Source: an uncultured Prochlorococcus sp.
Lineage (GTDB): Bacteria; Cyanobacteriota; Cyanobacteriia; PCC-6307; Cyanobiaceae
Reading direction: 5' to 3'
DNA length: 59,988 bases
NCBI GenBank assembly: GCA_902572075.1
Contig: CACGER010000006.1
Coordinates: 1 to 59,988 of the forward strand
Part shown: one piece after another, positions 46,294 through 56,344 of the stretch
Layout: every line of letters begins with the position of its first letter
Numbering within the stretch: the first letter of the stretch is position 1
Program-made: the position numbers and the translations under genes
Notes under the pieces: generated by a model
Database searches by the model: none
Seen by the model: only the letters and a program-made list of their open reading frames with translations
What the model was told of the DNA's origin: nothing

Positions 46294-47310
46294 TTATTTG
46301 TTGTATTTCTGTAATAGATAAAGCAAAGCCATTCTTATGGGGATACCATTTGAAACTTGATTATTAATTAAGCAATTGGGATATCGATCTACTACTTTAC
46401 TACTTATTTCAATATCTCTGTTTATGGGACCTGGATGGAGAATTGGGATTTCTTTTTTATTCAAAGATAATTTTTCTAGGGTTAAGCCATAATCCAAACT
46501 ATATGAATCAATGCTACTAAGTAAATTCTCCATCATTCTCTCTTTTTGAAGTCTTAAAACAATAATCGCATCTGCAATTTTTATTGATTCTTCCAATGAT
46601 CTAGAAATTGTTATGGAACCTCTTGATTTAACAGGATCTTCTTTTTGATTTGGCGCGGGAGTTTTTAAAAAATTTTTAAATTCATCAGGTATTAATGTTT
46701 CAGGACCACATAAGATTATGTCTGCGCCAAATGCACTCAAAGCCCAAAGATTAGATCTGGCGACCCTTGAATGATTAATATCTCCAATAATTAAAATCTT
46801 TTTGGAATTTAAAACCTTTGTATTCAGTGATTTTTTGGAAAAGAATTTTAATAATGTATAGATGTCAAGCAATGCTTGGCTAGGGTGACTATGTAATCCA
46901 TCTCCAGCATTAAGAACAGAAGTCTTGGAATTTATTGCATCAAGTTTTTCAGCGATCTCAAAGGTTATGTAACTTGATGAATGTCTGATAACTAATGTAT
47001 CAGCCCCCATAGCAGAATAAGTTATGGCTGTATCAATTATTGTTTCGCCTTTTGTTAAAGAACTAGAGGATGGAGCAAAAGTTTGGACATCAGCAGACAG
47101 CCTTTTTGCTGCAAGCTCAAAACTATTTTTTGTTCTTGTACTAGGTTCAAAAAATAAAGAAGTTACCAAAGTCCCTTGTAAGGCCGGTATCTTTTTTGTT
47201 CCTGCATTCTTTAGTGCATCAAATCTATTAGCTAATTCAAATACTGACTCATAATCGTTAATTGAAAAATTAGCTAGTGTGTGAATATGTTTATGAGGCC
47301 AAATTTGCAT
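46294..47310 (-). CDS. pyrB: Aspartate carbamoyltransferase catalytic chain
   Basis: Second step of pyrimidine synthesis, carbamoyl phosphate plus aspartate. The 338-aa protein has the carbamoyl-phosphate loop [19 protein letters not shown] (about 54-72), [16 protein letters not shown] and the aspartate-domain motif RLQKERMME, then [14 protein letters not shown]. No PyrI regulatory chain is present nearby. Convergent with the Ycf20-like gene with only a 2-base gap, and just 21 bases downstream of the glycosylase gene on the same strand. Confidence 0.97.
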   Translation of the reverse strand: MQIWPHKHIHTLANFSINDYESVFELANRFDALKNAGTKKIPALQGTLVTSLFFEPSTRTKNSFELAAKRLSADVQTFAPSSSSLTKGETIIDTAITYSAMGADTLVIRHSSSYITFEIAEKLDAINSKTSVLNAGDGLHSHPSQALLDIYTLLKFFSKKSLNTKVLNSKKILIIGDINHSRVARSNLWALSAFGADIILCGPETLIPDEFKNFLKTPAPNQKEDPVKSRGSITISRSLEESIKIADAIIVLRLQKERMMENLLSSIDSYSLDYGLTLEKLSLNKKEIPILHPGPINRDIEISSKVVDRYPNCLINNQVSNGIPIRMALLYLLQKYNK

Positions 47311-47331
47311 TACGTTGAAAAAGATAAATGA

Positions 47332-47916
47332 TTATTTAAATTTAGGTGTCTTGTCACCTTTTAATCTTTTACTTACACTCCTACTATTTTTGAGATACCA
47401 ACGCCATTTTATATTTTTTGCCTTTGATATGCCAATTCTCGTAGTTTGAATAAGATCTTTTTCTTCTATAGTGAATTCTCTTGGAGAAATCCATAAAGAT
47501 TTGTTATTAAGAACTTCAAGTGAGTTTAATGAAATGTCTATGCTGAATGTCTTAGTAACTAGGCCAGGTCCAGAAGCTAATCTTTCATTTTTTTTAGGGA
47601 TAAAAACTGATCTTATTAATACACCACTAGCAAAATTTTCTTTATCAGTAACTATGTTTAAACAATGATGAATGCCATATGATTTGTAAATATAAAATGT
47701 GCCAGGCTTGCCAAATAATGATTTGTTCGATTCAGTCATTTTGCGGTAGCCATGACAGGCCTCTTCTTCCTGAGAATAAGCTTCAGTTTCAACAATAACC
47801 CCCTTAACTTGATCTATCTCATTATTTTTTTTTATGAGCTGACAGCCTATTAAATCAGGGGCAACAAGTTTAGAGTGCCGATAAAAAAAATTTTTTGGAA
47901 ATAATTCTTCTTTTAT
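47332..47916 (-). CDS. mpg: Methylpurine-DNA glycosylase (AAG/MPG family), no ATG/GTG/TTG start
   Basis: Removes alkylated purines from DNA in base-excision repair. Following the minus-strand frame up to its stop (TGA 47920-47922) gives about 195 residues, the usual size: FFYRHSKLVAPDLIGCQLI, then VIVETEAYSQEEEACHGY with the catalytic Glu and Tyr, GTFYIYKSYGIHHCLNIV, and the substrate loop LASGPGLVTK. The first ATG in frame (47739) would cut away the catalytic ETEAY block, so it cannot be the start. Between the stop and ETEAY there is no ATG, GTG or TTG. ATA (47914-47916) is the most likely initiator; a small sequence error or gene decay is the alternative. The coordinates given assume ATA. 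Confidence 0.78.
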   Translation of the reverse strand: MKEELFPKNFFYRHSKLVAPDLIGCQLIKKNNEIDQVKGVIVETEAYSQEEEACHGYRKMTESNKSLFGKPGTFYIYKSYGIHHCLNIVTDKENFASGVLIRSVFIPKKNERLASGPGLVTKTFSIDISLNSLEVLNNKSLWISPREFTIEEKDLIQTTRIGISKAKNIKWRWYLKNSRSVSKRLKGDKTPKFK

Positions 47917-48092
47917 TTTTCAATATTTATCTAATAATATATTAAGCTGAGAAAAATAATTAAGGCTATTAATTGATATTGATTTTTTAAAAGATGTGAT
48001 TATTAATTTTAAAAATTATTTGAAATTCAAGGGAAATATAAATTAGATTTTATTAATGAACTATTATTATTTATAGTAAAGGTATAAATAGC

Positions 48093-48386
48093 ATGACAAA
48101 AATAACTAAAGAGGAAGTTAAAAAGGTTGCTCATTTAGCGAGATTAGAACTTAACGATAATGAAATTAATAATCATGCAGAACAATTAGAAAAGATACTG
48201 GAATATATAAAACAACTTGAAAAAATTGATACAGATGATGTCCCCTGTACAACTAGAGCTATAGAAGTTATCAATGTATTTAGAAAAGACGAAAATAAAA
48301 ATTCTGATTGCAATCAAGAGCTTTTAGAATTAGGTCCATCAAGAGAAGATAAATATTTTAAAGTGCCAAAGATTATTAATGAATGA
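48093..48386 (+). CDS. gatC: Glutamyl-tRNA(Gln) amidotransferase subunit C
   Basis: Small subunit of the GatCAB amidotransferase that forms Gln-tRNA(Gln) (and Asn-tRNA(Asn)) from the misacylated forms. The 97-aa protein has the usual KEEVKKVAHLARLELNDNE (about 6-24), a helix with LEKILEYIKQLEKIDTDDV (about 32-50) and the C-terminal extended strap ending SREDKYFKVPKIINE. It has its own 150-base upstream gap. Its stop is only 2 bases from the end of crtR. Confidence 0.96.
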   Translation: MTKITKEEVKKVAHLARLELNDNEINNHAEQLEKILEYIKQLEKIDTDDVPCTTRAIEVINVFRKDENKNSDCNQELLELGPSREDKYFKVPKIINE

Positions 48387-48387
48387 A

Positions 48388-49407
48388 TCAGTTTCCACCT
48401 ATAAATGTTTTATTGACTATCTTTAATAAAAATTTTTTTATTTTAAAGCCTGGATATAAATTTATGATTCTTCTTATTTTCCCTCTCTTTTTGCTGTGAC
48501 TCCTTACACCTATTAACAAATCATAAATAAAATTAAATATGTCTTGTTTACTTTCAAATATACCGACCCTCTGAGGGGAGCCTTTTTTATCTAATAATGG
48601 CTTAGTCTTTTCATAGGCTATTTTGTATTCAAACCAAGGAATAGAAGGCCAAAGGTGATGAATGAGATGGTAATTTTGACCCATTATTAATAAATTCATA
48701 AATTTGCTTGGATAAACTCGAGAATTTATCCATTTATTTCTTGATCGAAAAGGTCTATGAGGTAGATAATCAAAAAATATTCCTAAAGTAACTCCCACCA
48801 TTAATGCTGGTCCGAACCATAAGTTGTATATTAAATTCATAAAGTCAAATTTCAAACCTGCCAAGATGATTGTAATGAATATGGATCTTTCAATTCCCCA
48901 TTGTAGTAATTCATATCTTCGCCAAAGTTTTCTTTGAAAGAAAAATACCTCATGATAAAAAAATCTTGGAGCAATCAGCCAAATTGGACCAAAAGTGCTG
49001 ACGATATGATCAGGATCATTTTTGGGGTGATTTACATGAATATGATGTTGTAAATGAACTCTTGTAAAAACTGGGAAGCTAAATCCCAATAGAATCGCTG
49101 ATCCGTGACCCATTGCTTGGTTTATCCAAGGAACTGGATGAGCAGCTTTATGACAAGCATCATGGATTACAGTACCTTCAATGTGTAATGCTAAAAAAGC
49201 AGTCGCTACAAGTAGAGGTAAAGGCCAAATACCTCTGTACCATTGCCATATGCTAAGAAAAGCAAGAAAATAACCGGCAAAAAATAGACCTAATGTTGGA
49301 TTCCAAAAACTTGGCGGATCTACATAATCTTTAATCTCTTTATGCCAATTAAAAGTTTTTGAAGAATTAGTATTTTTAGTTGTATTTTTACTTGTTAAGT
49401 TTGAAAT
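48388..49407 (-). CDS. crtR: Beta-carotene hydroxylase CrtR, apparent ATT start
   Basis: Di-iron integral membrane hydroxylase that makes zeaxanthin, the photoprotective carotenoid of Prochlorococcus and Synechococcus. The full frame gives about 339 aa. Histidine boxes are visible: HDACHKAAHP, VHLQHHIHVNHPKND, DYLPHRPF and NYHLIHHLWPS, with membrane segments GLFFAGYFLAFLS, LPLLVATAFLALH and others. An internal ATG at 49113 would remove the first helix and the HDACH box, so it is not the start. In the region above there is no ATG, GTG or TTG up to the stop at 49414-49416; ATT (49405-49407, then SNLTSKNTTKN) is the best start. Like mpg, this could instead mean a small error upstream. Confidence 0.88.
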   Translation of the reverse strand: MSNLTSKNTTKNTNSSKTFNWHKEIKDYVDPPSFWNPTLGLFFAGYFLAFLSIWQWYRGIWPLPLLVATAFLALHIEGTVIHDACHKAAHPVPWINQAMGHGSAILLGFSFPVFTRVHLQHHIHVNHPKNDPDHIVSTFGPIWLIAPRFFYHEVFFFQRKLWRRYELLQWGIERSIFITIILAGLKFDFMNLIYNLWFGPALMVGVTLGIFFDYLPHRPFRSRNKWINSRVYPSKFMNLLIMGQNYHLIHHLWPSIPWFEYKIAYEKTKPLLDKKGSPQRVGIFESKQDIFNFIYDLLIGVRSHSKKRGKIRRIINLYPGFKIKKFLLKIVNKTFIGGN

Positions 49408-49575
49408 TGTTTCTTATATTCTTTAAATAATATAACTAATATTTTAAGTTGATTGCATACTCAAATATAAAAAATTTTTTTTAAGAGCAATTTTATTAAA
49501 TTTAATGTGTCAAATTAATCATCTTAAGAGAAAAAATTTTTAAAATAAACCTCTTTCAATTATTATTTTATTTGA

Positions 49576-49657
49576 GCGGTCGTGGCGGAATTGGTAGACG
49601 CGCGAGTTTTAGGTACTCGTATCTTCGGGTGTGGGAGTTCAAGTCTCCCCGACCGCA
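49576..49657 (+). tRNA. tRNA-Leu (anticodon UAG)
   Basis: 82 bases folding as a class II (long variable arm) tRNA. Acceptor GCGGTCG pairs with CGACCGC and the discriminator is A; the D-arm GGCGGAATTGGTAGACGCG is normal; the anticodon stem CGAGT/ACTCG encloses loop TTTAGGT with anticodon TAG; long variable arm TATCTTCGGGTG; T-arm GGGAGTTCAAGTCTCCC. CCA is not encoded, as usual in cyanobacteria. No integrase or direct repeat of its 3' end follows, so it is not used as an attachment site here. Confidence 0.98.
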
Positions 49658-49729
49658 CTTAAGGGAACTCTCATGGAAATTTTGTTAATCTTTATCAACT
49701 ACTTATAATTTAATAAAGTGATTTATTTA

Positions 49730-50179
49730 ATGAGTAGTTTGATATTCTTTTTTGGAACTTTTTATATCGTAATCGGGATCATTTTTTTATCCGTACCTAT
49801 ATTTTATCTTGAGCTCGGCAAACCAAGAGACTTAATAAAAGCTTTTTTTAATTTGTTAATAGGTTTGATATTAATATTAAAAAATAAAACAATAGATGAA
49901 TCATTTTTTGTAATTTTCCTCTTCTTAACAGTACTAGTTATTTTTTATCTAGGAGAGCTTTTTTTATCTAGATGGTACCAATTGACAGATAACGAAAAGA
50001 AAAAATTAACTACCTATCTGGAATTTAAAAATAACTTTTCGAAAATATTAGAAGCATTTAATCTGGTTTTTGTTAATTTTACTAAGCCTTCAAAATTTTT
50101 TAATTTTGGAAGTAATAGTAAAAATACAATCCAAAAAAAGTGGGTTAGAAATGATAAAAATGATAATATAAAAGTCTGA
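49730..50179 (+). CDS. Ycf66-like membrane protein, unknown function
   Basis: 149 aa from the ATG at 49730, with a GTG at 49718 as alternative start. Two to three hydrophobic segments: SLIFFFGTFYIVIGIIFLSV (about 3-22), FFNLLIGLILILKNK and FVIFLFLTVLVIFYLGELF, followed by a hydrophilic basic C-terminus. The N-terminal part resembles the Ycf66 family of cyanobacteria and chloroplasts (motif ELGKPRDL and the sequence of short membrane helices). I am only moderately sure. It is 60 bases after tRNA-Leu and 121 bases before ileS. Confidence 0.65.
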   Translation: MSSLIFFFGTFYIVIGIIFLSVPIFYLELGKPRDLIKAFFNLLIGLILILKNKTIDESFFVIFLFLTVLVIFYLGELFLSRWYQLTDNEKKKLTTYLEFKNNFSKILEAFNLVFVNFTKPSKFFNFGSNSKNTIQKKWVRNDKNDNIKV

Positions 50180-50300
50180 AATAGAATAAATTGGTTATTT
50201 GAAAAATTCCAAACAAACTACAGGTCAATTAAGAAAGAATATAATGAACTAAATTTATTTAAATAATTCTTTTGATCACCAATATTTCTTTTATCTCCTT

Positions 50301-53207
50301 ATGAAATCTCAAAATAGCAAAGAACAAAAATCAGACTTTTCTTATAAAGAAACTTTAAATTTACTTAAAACTGACTTCTCAATGCGTGCTAATTCAGTTG
50401 TAAGAGAACCTGAGATTCAGAATTTTTGGGCTAACAATAATATTGATTTCCAACTAGGTGCTAGCAACTCAGGCGAAATATTTACATTACATGATGGCCC
50501 TCCTTATGCAAATGGGGCACTTCATATGGGTCATGCTCTTAATAAAGTTTTAAAAGACATAATAAATAAGTACAAAACCTTAAGAGGATTTAGGGTCCAT
50601 TACGTCCCTGGCTGGGACTGTCATGGATTACCTATTGAATTAAAAGTTCTTCAGAATTTAAAATCTGATGAAAGAAAGAATCTTGATACTCTGAATCTAA
50701 GAAAAAAAGCAACAGATTATGCCTATATCCAAATTAATAATCAAATGGAGGGTTTCAAAAGATGGGGTATATGGGGCGATTGGGAAAACCCTTACTTAAC
50801 TCTTAAGAAGAGTTATGAATCTGCTCAGATTGGAGTATTTGGGAAAATGTTTTTAAATGGCTACATATATAGAGGTCTTAAACCTGTGCATTGGAGCCCA
50901 AGTTCAAGGACTGCACTCGCAGAAGCAGAATTAGAATATCCTGATGAACATTATTCAAAAAGTATTTATGTTTCTTTAAAAATAACTAAAATATCTGAGG
51001 AAATTCTATTAAATTTCAACCAAGAAAATTTTAATTTTAAAAAAGATTTTTTTCAAAATAATTCTTTCATAACTATTTGGACCACCACCCCTTGGACTAT
51101 ACCTGCAAATGAAGCAGTTGCAGTAAATCCAAAAATAAAGTACGTTTTTGCTATCGATGAAGAGAAACAAATTTACCTTTTTGCAAAAGATTTATCTTTT
51201 GAACTAAGTAAAAAATTTAATAAAGATTTCAAGGAGCTTTTAGAGGTAAAAGGCTCTAAATTGGAAAATATTGAATATCAACATCCCTCTAAGAATAAAG
51301 ATTGCAAAATTGTAATTGGAGGAGATTATATAACTACAGAATCAGGTACTGGAATTGTTCACACTGCCCCTGGTCATGGGATAGATGATTTTAATGTGGG
51401 TCAAAAATATGATTTACCAATAACATGTGTTGTTGATGAGAAAGGTAACCTAAATGAATATTCTGGACAATTCAAAGGATCAAATGTCCTAAAAGACGCA
51501 AATGATTTAGTTATTGAACACTTAAAGGGAAATAATTTGCTTCTATTACAAGAAAATTATAAGCACAGATATCCGTATGATTGGAGAACAAAAAAACCAA
51601 CTATTTTTAGAGCGACAGAACAATGGTTTGCATCTGTCAATGGCTTTAGATCATCAGCATTAAAGGCAATCGAAGATGTTGAATGGATGCCGGCAACTGG
51701 AAAGAAAAGAATTTATTCTATGGTTGTTGGTAGAGGAGATTGGTGTATTTCCAGGCAAAGATCATGGGGAGTTCCAATTCCAGTTTTTTATAAAAAAAAT
51801 GGTAATGATATCCTCCTTAACAGCGAGATAATTAATCATATTCAAGAACTTTTTAGTGAACATGGAGCAGATATTTGGTGGGATTGGGATGTTAAGAATC
51901 TACTGCCAGACAATTATGCGAAAGAATCGGATCTGTGGAGAAAGGGTACAGATACAATGGATGTCTGGTTCGATTCTGGATCTAGTTGGGCCGCAGTATG
52001 TGAACTAAGAAGTGATTTAAAGTATCCAGCGGATCTTTATTTAGAAGGTTCAGATCAACATCGTGGATGGTTCCAGTCTTCTTTGCTAACATCTGTTGCC
52101 GTTAATAATAAACCTCCATATAAAAAAGTTTTAACTCACGGTTTTGCACTTGATGAAAACGGAAGAAAAATGAGTAAATCTTTAGGTAATGTTGTTGATC
52201 CAAATGTAATTATTAATGGAGGTAATAATAAAAAAACTGAACCCGCTTATGGCGCTGATGTTCTAAGGCTATGGGTAAGCTCTGTAGATTATTCGGTAGA
52301 TGTTCCAATTGGTTCAAATATACTCAAGCAAATTTCAGACGTATATAGAAAAGTTCGTAATACTGCAAGATATCTTCTAGGTAATATTCATGATTATGAT
52401 CCGAAAATTGAAAGTTTTGAAATTGATCAATTACCTCTCCTCGATCAATGGATGTTAGGCAGATTAGTTGAGGTTTCAGATCAAATATCAAATGCTTATG
52501 AAAATTATGAATTTTCAAAATTTTTCCAAATCCTACAAAGTTTTTGTGTCGTAGATCTATCAAATTTTTATTTGGATATAGCTAAGGATAGGTTATATGT
52601 AAGTTCAAAATCACAATTCAGGAGAAGATCATGTCAGTTTGTTATGTCAAAAGTTGTTGAAAATTTAGCCGTACTTATTTCTCCAGTGCTTTGCCATATG
52701 GCTGAAGATATTTGGCAAAATATTCCATATTCAACTAAAGAAAAATCAGTATTTCAAAGGGGATGGCCAAAATTTTCACAGTCATGGAAAAATCAAATTC
52801 TTAATCAGCACATTGCAAATTTAAGAAATTTAAGAGTTGAAGTTAATAAGGCTATAGAAGGATGTAGGAACAAACAAATAATTGGAGCAGCTTTAGAAAC
52901 TGAAGTTAATTATTTGCCTGAAGATAAATTTGTAAAAGATTCACTGGCTTGGCTAAAAGAATTTGGCAATCAAGATGTAGATTTATTTAGGGATTGGCTT
53001 ATAGTGTCAAACTTTCAAGTGGTATCCGATTTGGTTGAGAATTCCGTTGTTATAGATAACAATGCACTTGGGAAAATTCAAATAGTAAAAGCACAAGGTC
53101 AAAAATGTGATAGATGTTGGCATTATCAAAAAGAAACTTTTAATGGAATCCAAAATACAAAATTATGCAAAAGATGTTCAAATATCATTAATCTTAAATT
53201 TACTTAA
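50301..53207 (+). CDS. ileS: Isoleucyl-tRNA synthetase
   Basis: Charges tRNA-Ile. The 968-aa class I synthetase has the HIGH-type motif LHMGHALNK (about 73-81), the CP1 editing domain with [15 protein letters not shown] and [10 protein letters not shown], the motif [11 protein letters not shown] in part ([12 protein letters not shown]), KMSKS in [10 protein letters not shown] (about 618-627), an anticodon-binding helical domain, and a C-terminal zinc finger: CDRCWHY and CKRC at the end. The order and length match bacterial-type IleRS. Its 3' end overlaps the convergent unknown gene by 4 bases. Confidence 0.98.
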   Translation: MKSQNSKEQKSDFSYKETLNLLKTDFSMRANSVVREPEIQNFWANNNIDFQLGASNSGEIFTLHDGPPYANGALHMGHALNKVLKDIINKYKTLRGFRVHYVPGWDCHGLPIELKVLQNLKSDERKNLDTLNLRKKATDYAYIQINNQMEGFKRWGIWGDWENPYLTLKKSYESAQIGVFGKMFLNGYIYRGLKPVHWSPSSRTALAEAELEYPDEHYSKSIYVSLKITKISEEILLNFNQENFNFKKDFFQNNSFITIWTTTPWTIPANEAVAVNPKIKYVFAIDEEKQIYLFAKDLSFELSKKFNKDFKELLEVKGSKLENIEYQHPSKNKDCKIVIGGDYITTESGTGIVHTAPGHGIDDFNVGQKYDLPITCVVDEKGNLNEYSGQFKGSNVLKDANDLVIEHLKGNNLLLLQENYKHRYPYDWRTKKPTIFRATEQWFASVNGFRSSALKAIEDVEWMPATGKKRIYSMVVGRGDWCISRQRSWGVPIPVFYKKNGNDILLNSEIINHIQELFSEHGADIWWDWDVKNLLPDNYAKESDLWRKGTDTMDVWFDSGSSWAAVCELRSDLKYPADLYLEGSDQHRGWFQSSLLTSVAVNNKPPYKKVLTHGFALDENGRKMSKSLGNVVDPNVIINGGNNKKTEPAYGADVLRLWVSSVDYSVDVPIGSNILKQISDVYRKVRNTARYLLGNIHDYDPKIESFEIDQLPLLDQWMLGRLVEVSDQISNAYENYEFSKFFQILQSFCVVDLSNFYLDIAKDRLYVSSKSQFRRRSCQFVMSKVVENLAVLISPVLCHMAEDIWQNIPYSTKEKSVFQRGWPKFSQSWKNQILNQHIANLRNLRVEVNKAIEGCRNKQIIGAALETEVNYLPEDKFVKDSLAWLKEFGNQDVDLFRDWLIVSNFQVVSDLVENSVVIDNNALGKIQIVKAQGQKCDRCWHYQKETFNGIQNTKLCKRCSNIINLKFT

Positions 53208-53539
53208 ATCCAGTTTTTGTGATTTAAAAAGAATACTGAGTTTTGATTTTCTCTTATAAAATTATCTTCTGTTTCTGTTAAAGGTGCTTTATAAAGTTTA
53301 AAGTTGTTAATTACATATTGAAATTCTATAACTTTCTTTTCTAAATCTATCTCAATTGGATGAGTTGTAGAGCTGCTAAATCCTTTGAAGATAATTATTT
53401 CTAATTTTTCTTTGTGATTGTCTTTTTGAATAAAACCATCAAGTTTAAGGATCCTTTTAGGTATCTTGGAACTGATTTCTTCAAGATTTTTTATTAAATC
53501 AATTTCTGCCATTTTCGGAGAAGCAAGAGTTTCTTCCAT
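53204..53539 (-). CDS. Conserved unknown protein, 111 aa
   Basis: No known family recognised. The 111-aa product begins [22 protein letters not shown]; the ATG at residue 10 (53512) is an equally good start and would leave a smaller overlap with the upstream gene. The middle part ([25 protein letters not shown]) looks like a beta sheet of a small soluble domain. It overlaps the last 41 bases of the membrane-protein gene (14 bases if the second ATG is used), so the two are translated from one message. Its stop is in the last four bases of ileS. Confidence 0.75.
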   Translation of the reverse strand: MEETLASPKMAEIDLIKNLEEISSKIPKRILKLDGFIQKDNHKEKLEIIIFKGFSSSTTHPIEIDLEKKVIEFQYVINNFKLYKAPLTETEDNFIRENQNSVFFLNHKNWI

Positions 53540-54122
53540 TTTTAGGGAATTTGATTATTAACCATTGAATAAGGCCTAGGGTATAAATTAATAATGAAAT
53601 TAATCCTAAAAATTTGGCTATCGGCTGAGTAAAGTTAGCTCCGAAGAAAAAATTGAACAAATTTTTTATAAAAATATATAAATTAGAAGAAGGCTGAAGC
53701 CATATTGCGCATTCATCAGAATTAATAAAAGAAAAGCAGTTAAAGTTTTGTAAACTTTGAATTAGGAAATTAAGAGATATAAAAGTTATCGTCCATCTCC
53801 ATATTTTTGTAGTTGTGGTAAGGAAGTAAGAAAAATCATATTCTCTTAATTCATCATTAATGTCGTTCCAAAACCAAACTGAAACTGTCATTAATAATGT
53901 TGAAATATTTGTTATCACAAGAGCATAATTATAATTACCTATTAAAAGTAAAAGGCTTATAAAAAATAAAAGGGATATTTTCCAATACACTGATAGAAGT
54001 TTACAAACTGCTTTATTTCTCTTTTTTATTGCCCAAAAGGATAGAGTAACAGGTATACCAATAAGGAAAATTATTGAAAGTTGAAAGGATAGCCAAATAG
54101 AAAGTTGATTAAAAACGTTCAA
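53499..54122 (-). CDS. DUF3177-like multi-pass membrane protein
   Basis: 207 aa with about five hydrophobic segments: LSIWLSFQLSIIFLIGIPVTLSFW (about 7-30, given here in part), LLFFISLLLLIGNYNY, LVITNISTLLMTVSVWFW, WRWTITFISLNFL, and LGLISLLIYTLGLIQWLII near the end. The pattern is that of a cyanobacterial family of unknown function, DUF3177; the assignment is from general likeness. The C-terminus contains the short repeat KNGRN...ENGRN that is encoded in the overlap with the 111-aa gene. Own promoter in the 122-base gap shared with trmB. Confidence 0.7.
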   Translation of the reverse strand: MNVFNQLSIWLSFQLSIIFLIGIPVTLSFWAIKKRNKAVCKLLSVYWKISLLFFISLLLLIGNYNYALVITNISTLLMTVSVWFWNDINDELREYDFSYFLTTTTKIWRWTITFISLNFLIQSLQNFNCFSFINSDECAIWLQPSSNLYIFIKNLFNFFFGANFTQPIAKFLGLISLLIYTLGLIQWLIIKFPKNGRNSCFSENGRN

Positions 54123-54244
54123 AACTTTTTCTTTTTAAACACATAATAATTAAACATCAAACTGTTACTTTTTAACTTACTATTGTCATAGTTATGAATA
54201 TTATGAATTCTAATATTGTTTGTTAGAAAGATATTAATAATCGT

Positions 54245-54874
54245 ATGAGACAGCATGTTAATCCACTTAGTATTAATTTCAATCAAATTGAGAGAATACC
54301 ATCTTTGAGCGAAATGTTTGGTGATTCTAAATTAAATCTTCATTTGGATGTAGGTTGTGCAGCTGGGGAGTTTCTATTCGATTTAGCTTTAGTAAATACC
54401 AGTTGGAATTATCTAGGAATCGAAATTCGTGAGAAATTAGCCAAAAATGCTAGACAAAAGGTTATTGAAAGTGAAATCAAAAATTTATATTTTTTATTTG
54501 GTAATGCTAATAATTTTTTGAATGATTTTCATAGTGAATTTATTATTAAAAATCTTAAAAGTATTTCTTTGAATTTTCCTGATCCATGGTTTAAAAAGAG
54601 ACATTATAAAAGGCGTGTAATTCAGCCAGAATTTATTAATAATCTTTCTAATTTATTGCAAAAAGGGACCTTAATTTTTATAAAAACAGATGTAAAGGAT
54701 TTATTCGATTATATGGATCGCACTATATCTGAAAATTTTTATTTTAAAACAATAGATAAAAAAGATTTTAATTATTCTGAAAGTTTTAATCCAAATAAAG
54801 TTAAAACTAATCGAGAAAAGTATGTGATTGATAATCAACTTGATATTTTTGAGAGGATTTATATAAAAATTTGA
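54245..54874 (+). CDS. trmB: tRNA (guanine-N7-)-methyltransferase
   Basis: Forms m7G46 in tRNA with SAM. The 209-aa protein is a Rossmann methyltransferase: SAM motif [15 protein letters not shown] (about 34-48), acidic end of strand 2 in YLGIEIREK, and the TrmB signature [17 protein letters not shown] (about 117-133) followed by [12 protein letters not shown]. Length is typical. It runs convergent to glmM with a 7-base gap. Confidence 0.95.
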   Translation: MRQHVNPLSINFNQIERIPSLSEMFGDSKLNLHLDVGCAAGEFLFDLALVNTSWNYLGIEIREKLAKNARQKVIESEIKNLYFLFGNANNFLNDFHSEFIIKNLKSISLNFPDPWFKKRHYKRRVIQPEFINNLSNLLQKGTLIFIKTDVKDLFDYMDRTISENFYFKTIDKKDFNYSESFNPNKVKTNREKYVIDNQLDIFERIYIKI

Positions 54875-54881
54875 TTCATTT

Positions 54882-56234
54882 CTAATTTATTATTTTATTA
54901 ATTTCTAAAGCGAGTTTGTTTGTTATTTCTATTGATAAAGAATTAACTTTCTTGTGATCTTTGGCTTCAACTAGAACTCTGATTAAGGGTTCTGTGCCGC
55001 TAGGCCTTATAAAAACTCTACAATTATCCGAATATTTTAACTGAAAAATCTCTATAGTTTGATCAATTAAGATTTTAGTATTTAGATTTAATTTATTTAT
55101 ATTGAAATCTAAATTGATATTCGTTAGTTTTTGAGGAAAAGGTTCGAAACTACTTTTAAGCCAATCATTTAAATTAATATTTTTCTTTTTACAATATTTA
55201 GAAATTTGAAGTGCCGTTAATATTCCATCTCCAGAAAAGTTATTAATTTTAGAAAGTATATGACCTGACTGCTCACCTCCTAAAACAGCTCTTTTTTCCT
55301 TCATTGCGTCATGTACATATTTATCTCCTACAGCAGTTCTATATAAATTTCCTCCAATTTTCTTCCAGGCCTTTTCAAAACCTAAGTTAGCCATTTGCGT
55401 TGATATTATTAAATTATTTGTGAGAATTTTTTCTTCCATAAGTTCTCTACCCCAAAGAAAGAGAATGTGATCTCCATCCAATACATTGCCTTTTGAATCT
55501 ATTCCAATTACTCTATCGGCATCCCCGTCAAAGCTAAAACCCATATCTGCAGGACTCTCTCGTAATGCTTTTTTTAATGGTTCGAGGTGAGTAGAACCAC
55601 AATTCATATTAATTTTCAACCCATTTTTAGAGTTATTGATAACTCTTACATCAGCACCAAGAGACTGAAAAATTTTTTTTGCGCAGGTTGTTGCTGATCC
55701 ATAGCATGTATCTAATATTATTTTCAACCCACTTAAATTTACTCCGTCCATTGTTTGGATGAGGCTTTTAATATAAATATCCATAAGATCTTTATTGGTA
55801 TTTAGGGAAATCACTTTTGTAGGAACTGATATATTTTGATTTGTTTCTTCTATTAATTTTTGAATTTTATTTTCAAAATATCTGGTAATTTTTTGACCAT
55901 TATGATCAAAAATTTTAATACCATTATATTCTGGCGGATTATGACTTGCAGATATCATAATCCCACTACTCAGATTCTCTTTTTTGATCAAAAAAGGTAT
56001 TGCTGGAGTAGGGCATATTCCAAGATTTAAAAATTTTTTGCCACTTTCATTTATTCCTTGTGTTATTGCCTGAAGCAGAATATCTCCACTAATTCTCGTA
56101 TCTTTTCCAATTAATATTGGACCCTCCTTATCTAAAGTCGAACCTAGAGCATAACCTACTTTATATGCTAGAGAATAAGTTAACTCTTCATTAAATCTTC
56201 CTCTTATTCCATCAGTTCCAAAGATTGATTGCAT
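54882..56234 (-). CDS. glmM: Phosphoglucosamine mutase
   Basis: Converts glucosamine-6-phosphate to glucosamine-1-phosphate for peptidoglycan and LPS. The 450-aa alpha-D-phosphohexomutase starts [15 protein letters not shown], and has the phosphoserine loop [17 protein letters not shown] (about 96-112), metal-binding FDGDADR (about 235-241), the sugar loop GGEQSGHI and the C-terminal phosphate-binding [11 protein letters not shown] (about 408-418). FGTDGIRG and the Glu-Gln-Ser loop are of the GlmM type rather than phosphoglucomutase. It is divergent from the thioredoxin-like gene. Confidence 0.96.
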   Translation of the reverse strand: MQSIFGTDGIRGRFNEELTYSLAYKVGYALGSTLDKEGPILIGKDTRISGDILLQAITQGINESGKKFLNLGICPTPAIPFLIKKENLSSGIMISASHNPPEYNGIKIFDHNGQKITRYFENKIQKLIEETNQNISVPTKVISLNTNKDLMDIYIKSLIQTMDGVNLSGLKIILDTCYGSATTCAKKIFQSLGADVRVINNSKNGLKINMNCGSTHLEPLKKALRESPADMGFSFDGDADRVIGIDSKGNVLDGDHILFLWGRELMEEKILTNNLIISTQMANLGFEKAWKKIGGNLYRTAVGDKYVHDAMKEKRAVLGGEQSGHILSKINNFSGDGILTALQISKYCKKKNINLNDWLKSSFEPFPQKLTNINLDFNINKLNLNTKILIDQTIEIFQLKYSDNCRVFIRPSGTEPLIRVLVEAKDHKKVNSLSIEITNKLALEINKIIN

Positions 56235-56344
56235 AATTAGATTTCAGGAATCAAAGAAAATTTGATAACTATAGTGTTCTTATTTTATCAGTTGATTAAA
56301 AGCTTATAGATTTCAATTCTCTTTATTTGTTTAACTTATATAAG

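Noticed and set aside
49576-49657. tRNA-Leu as an attachment site for a genomic island
   Set aside because: No integrase and no direct repeat of the tRNA 3' end in the window; flanking genes are core housekeeping genes.
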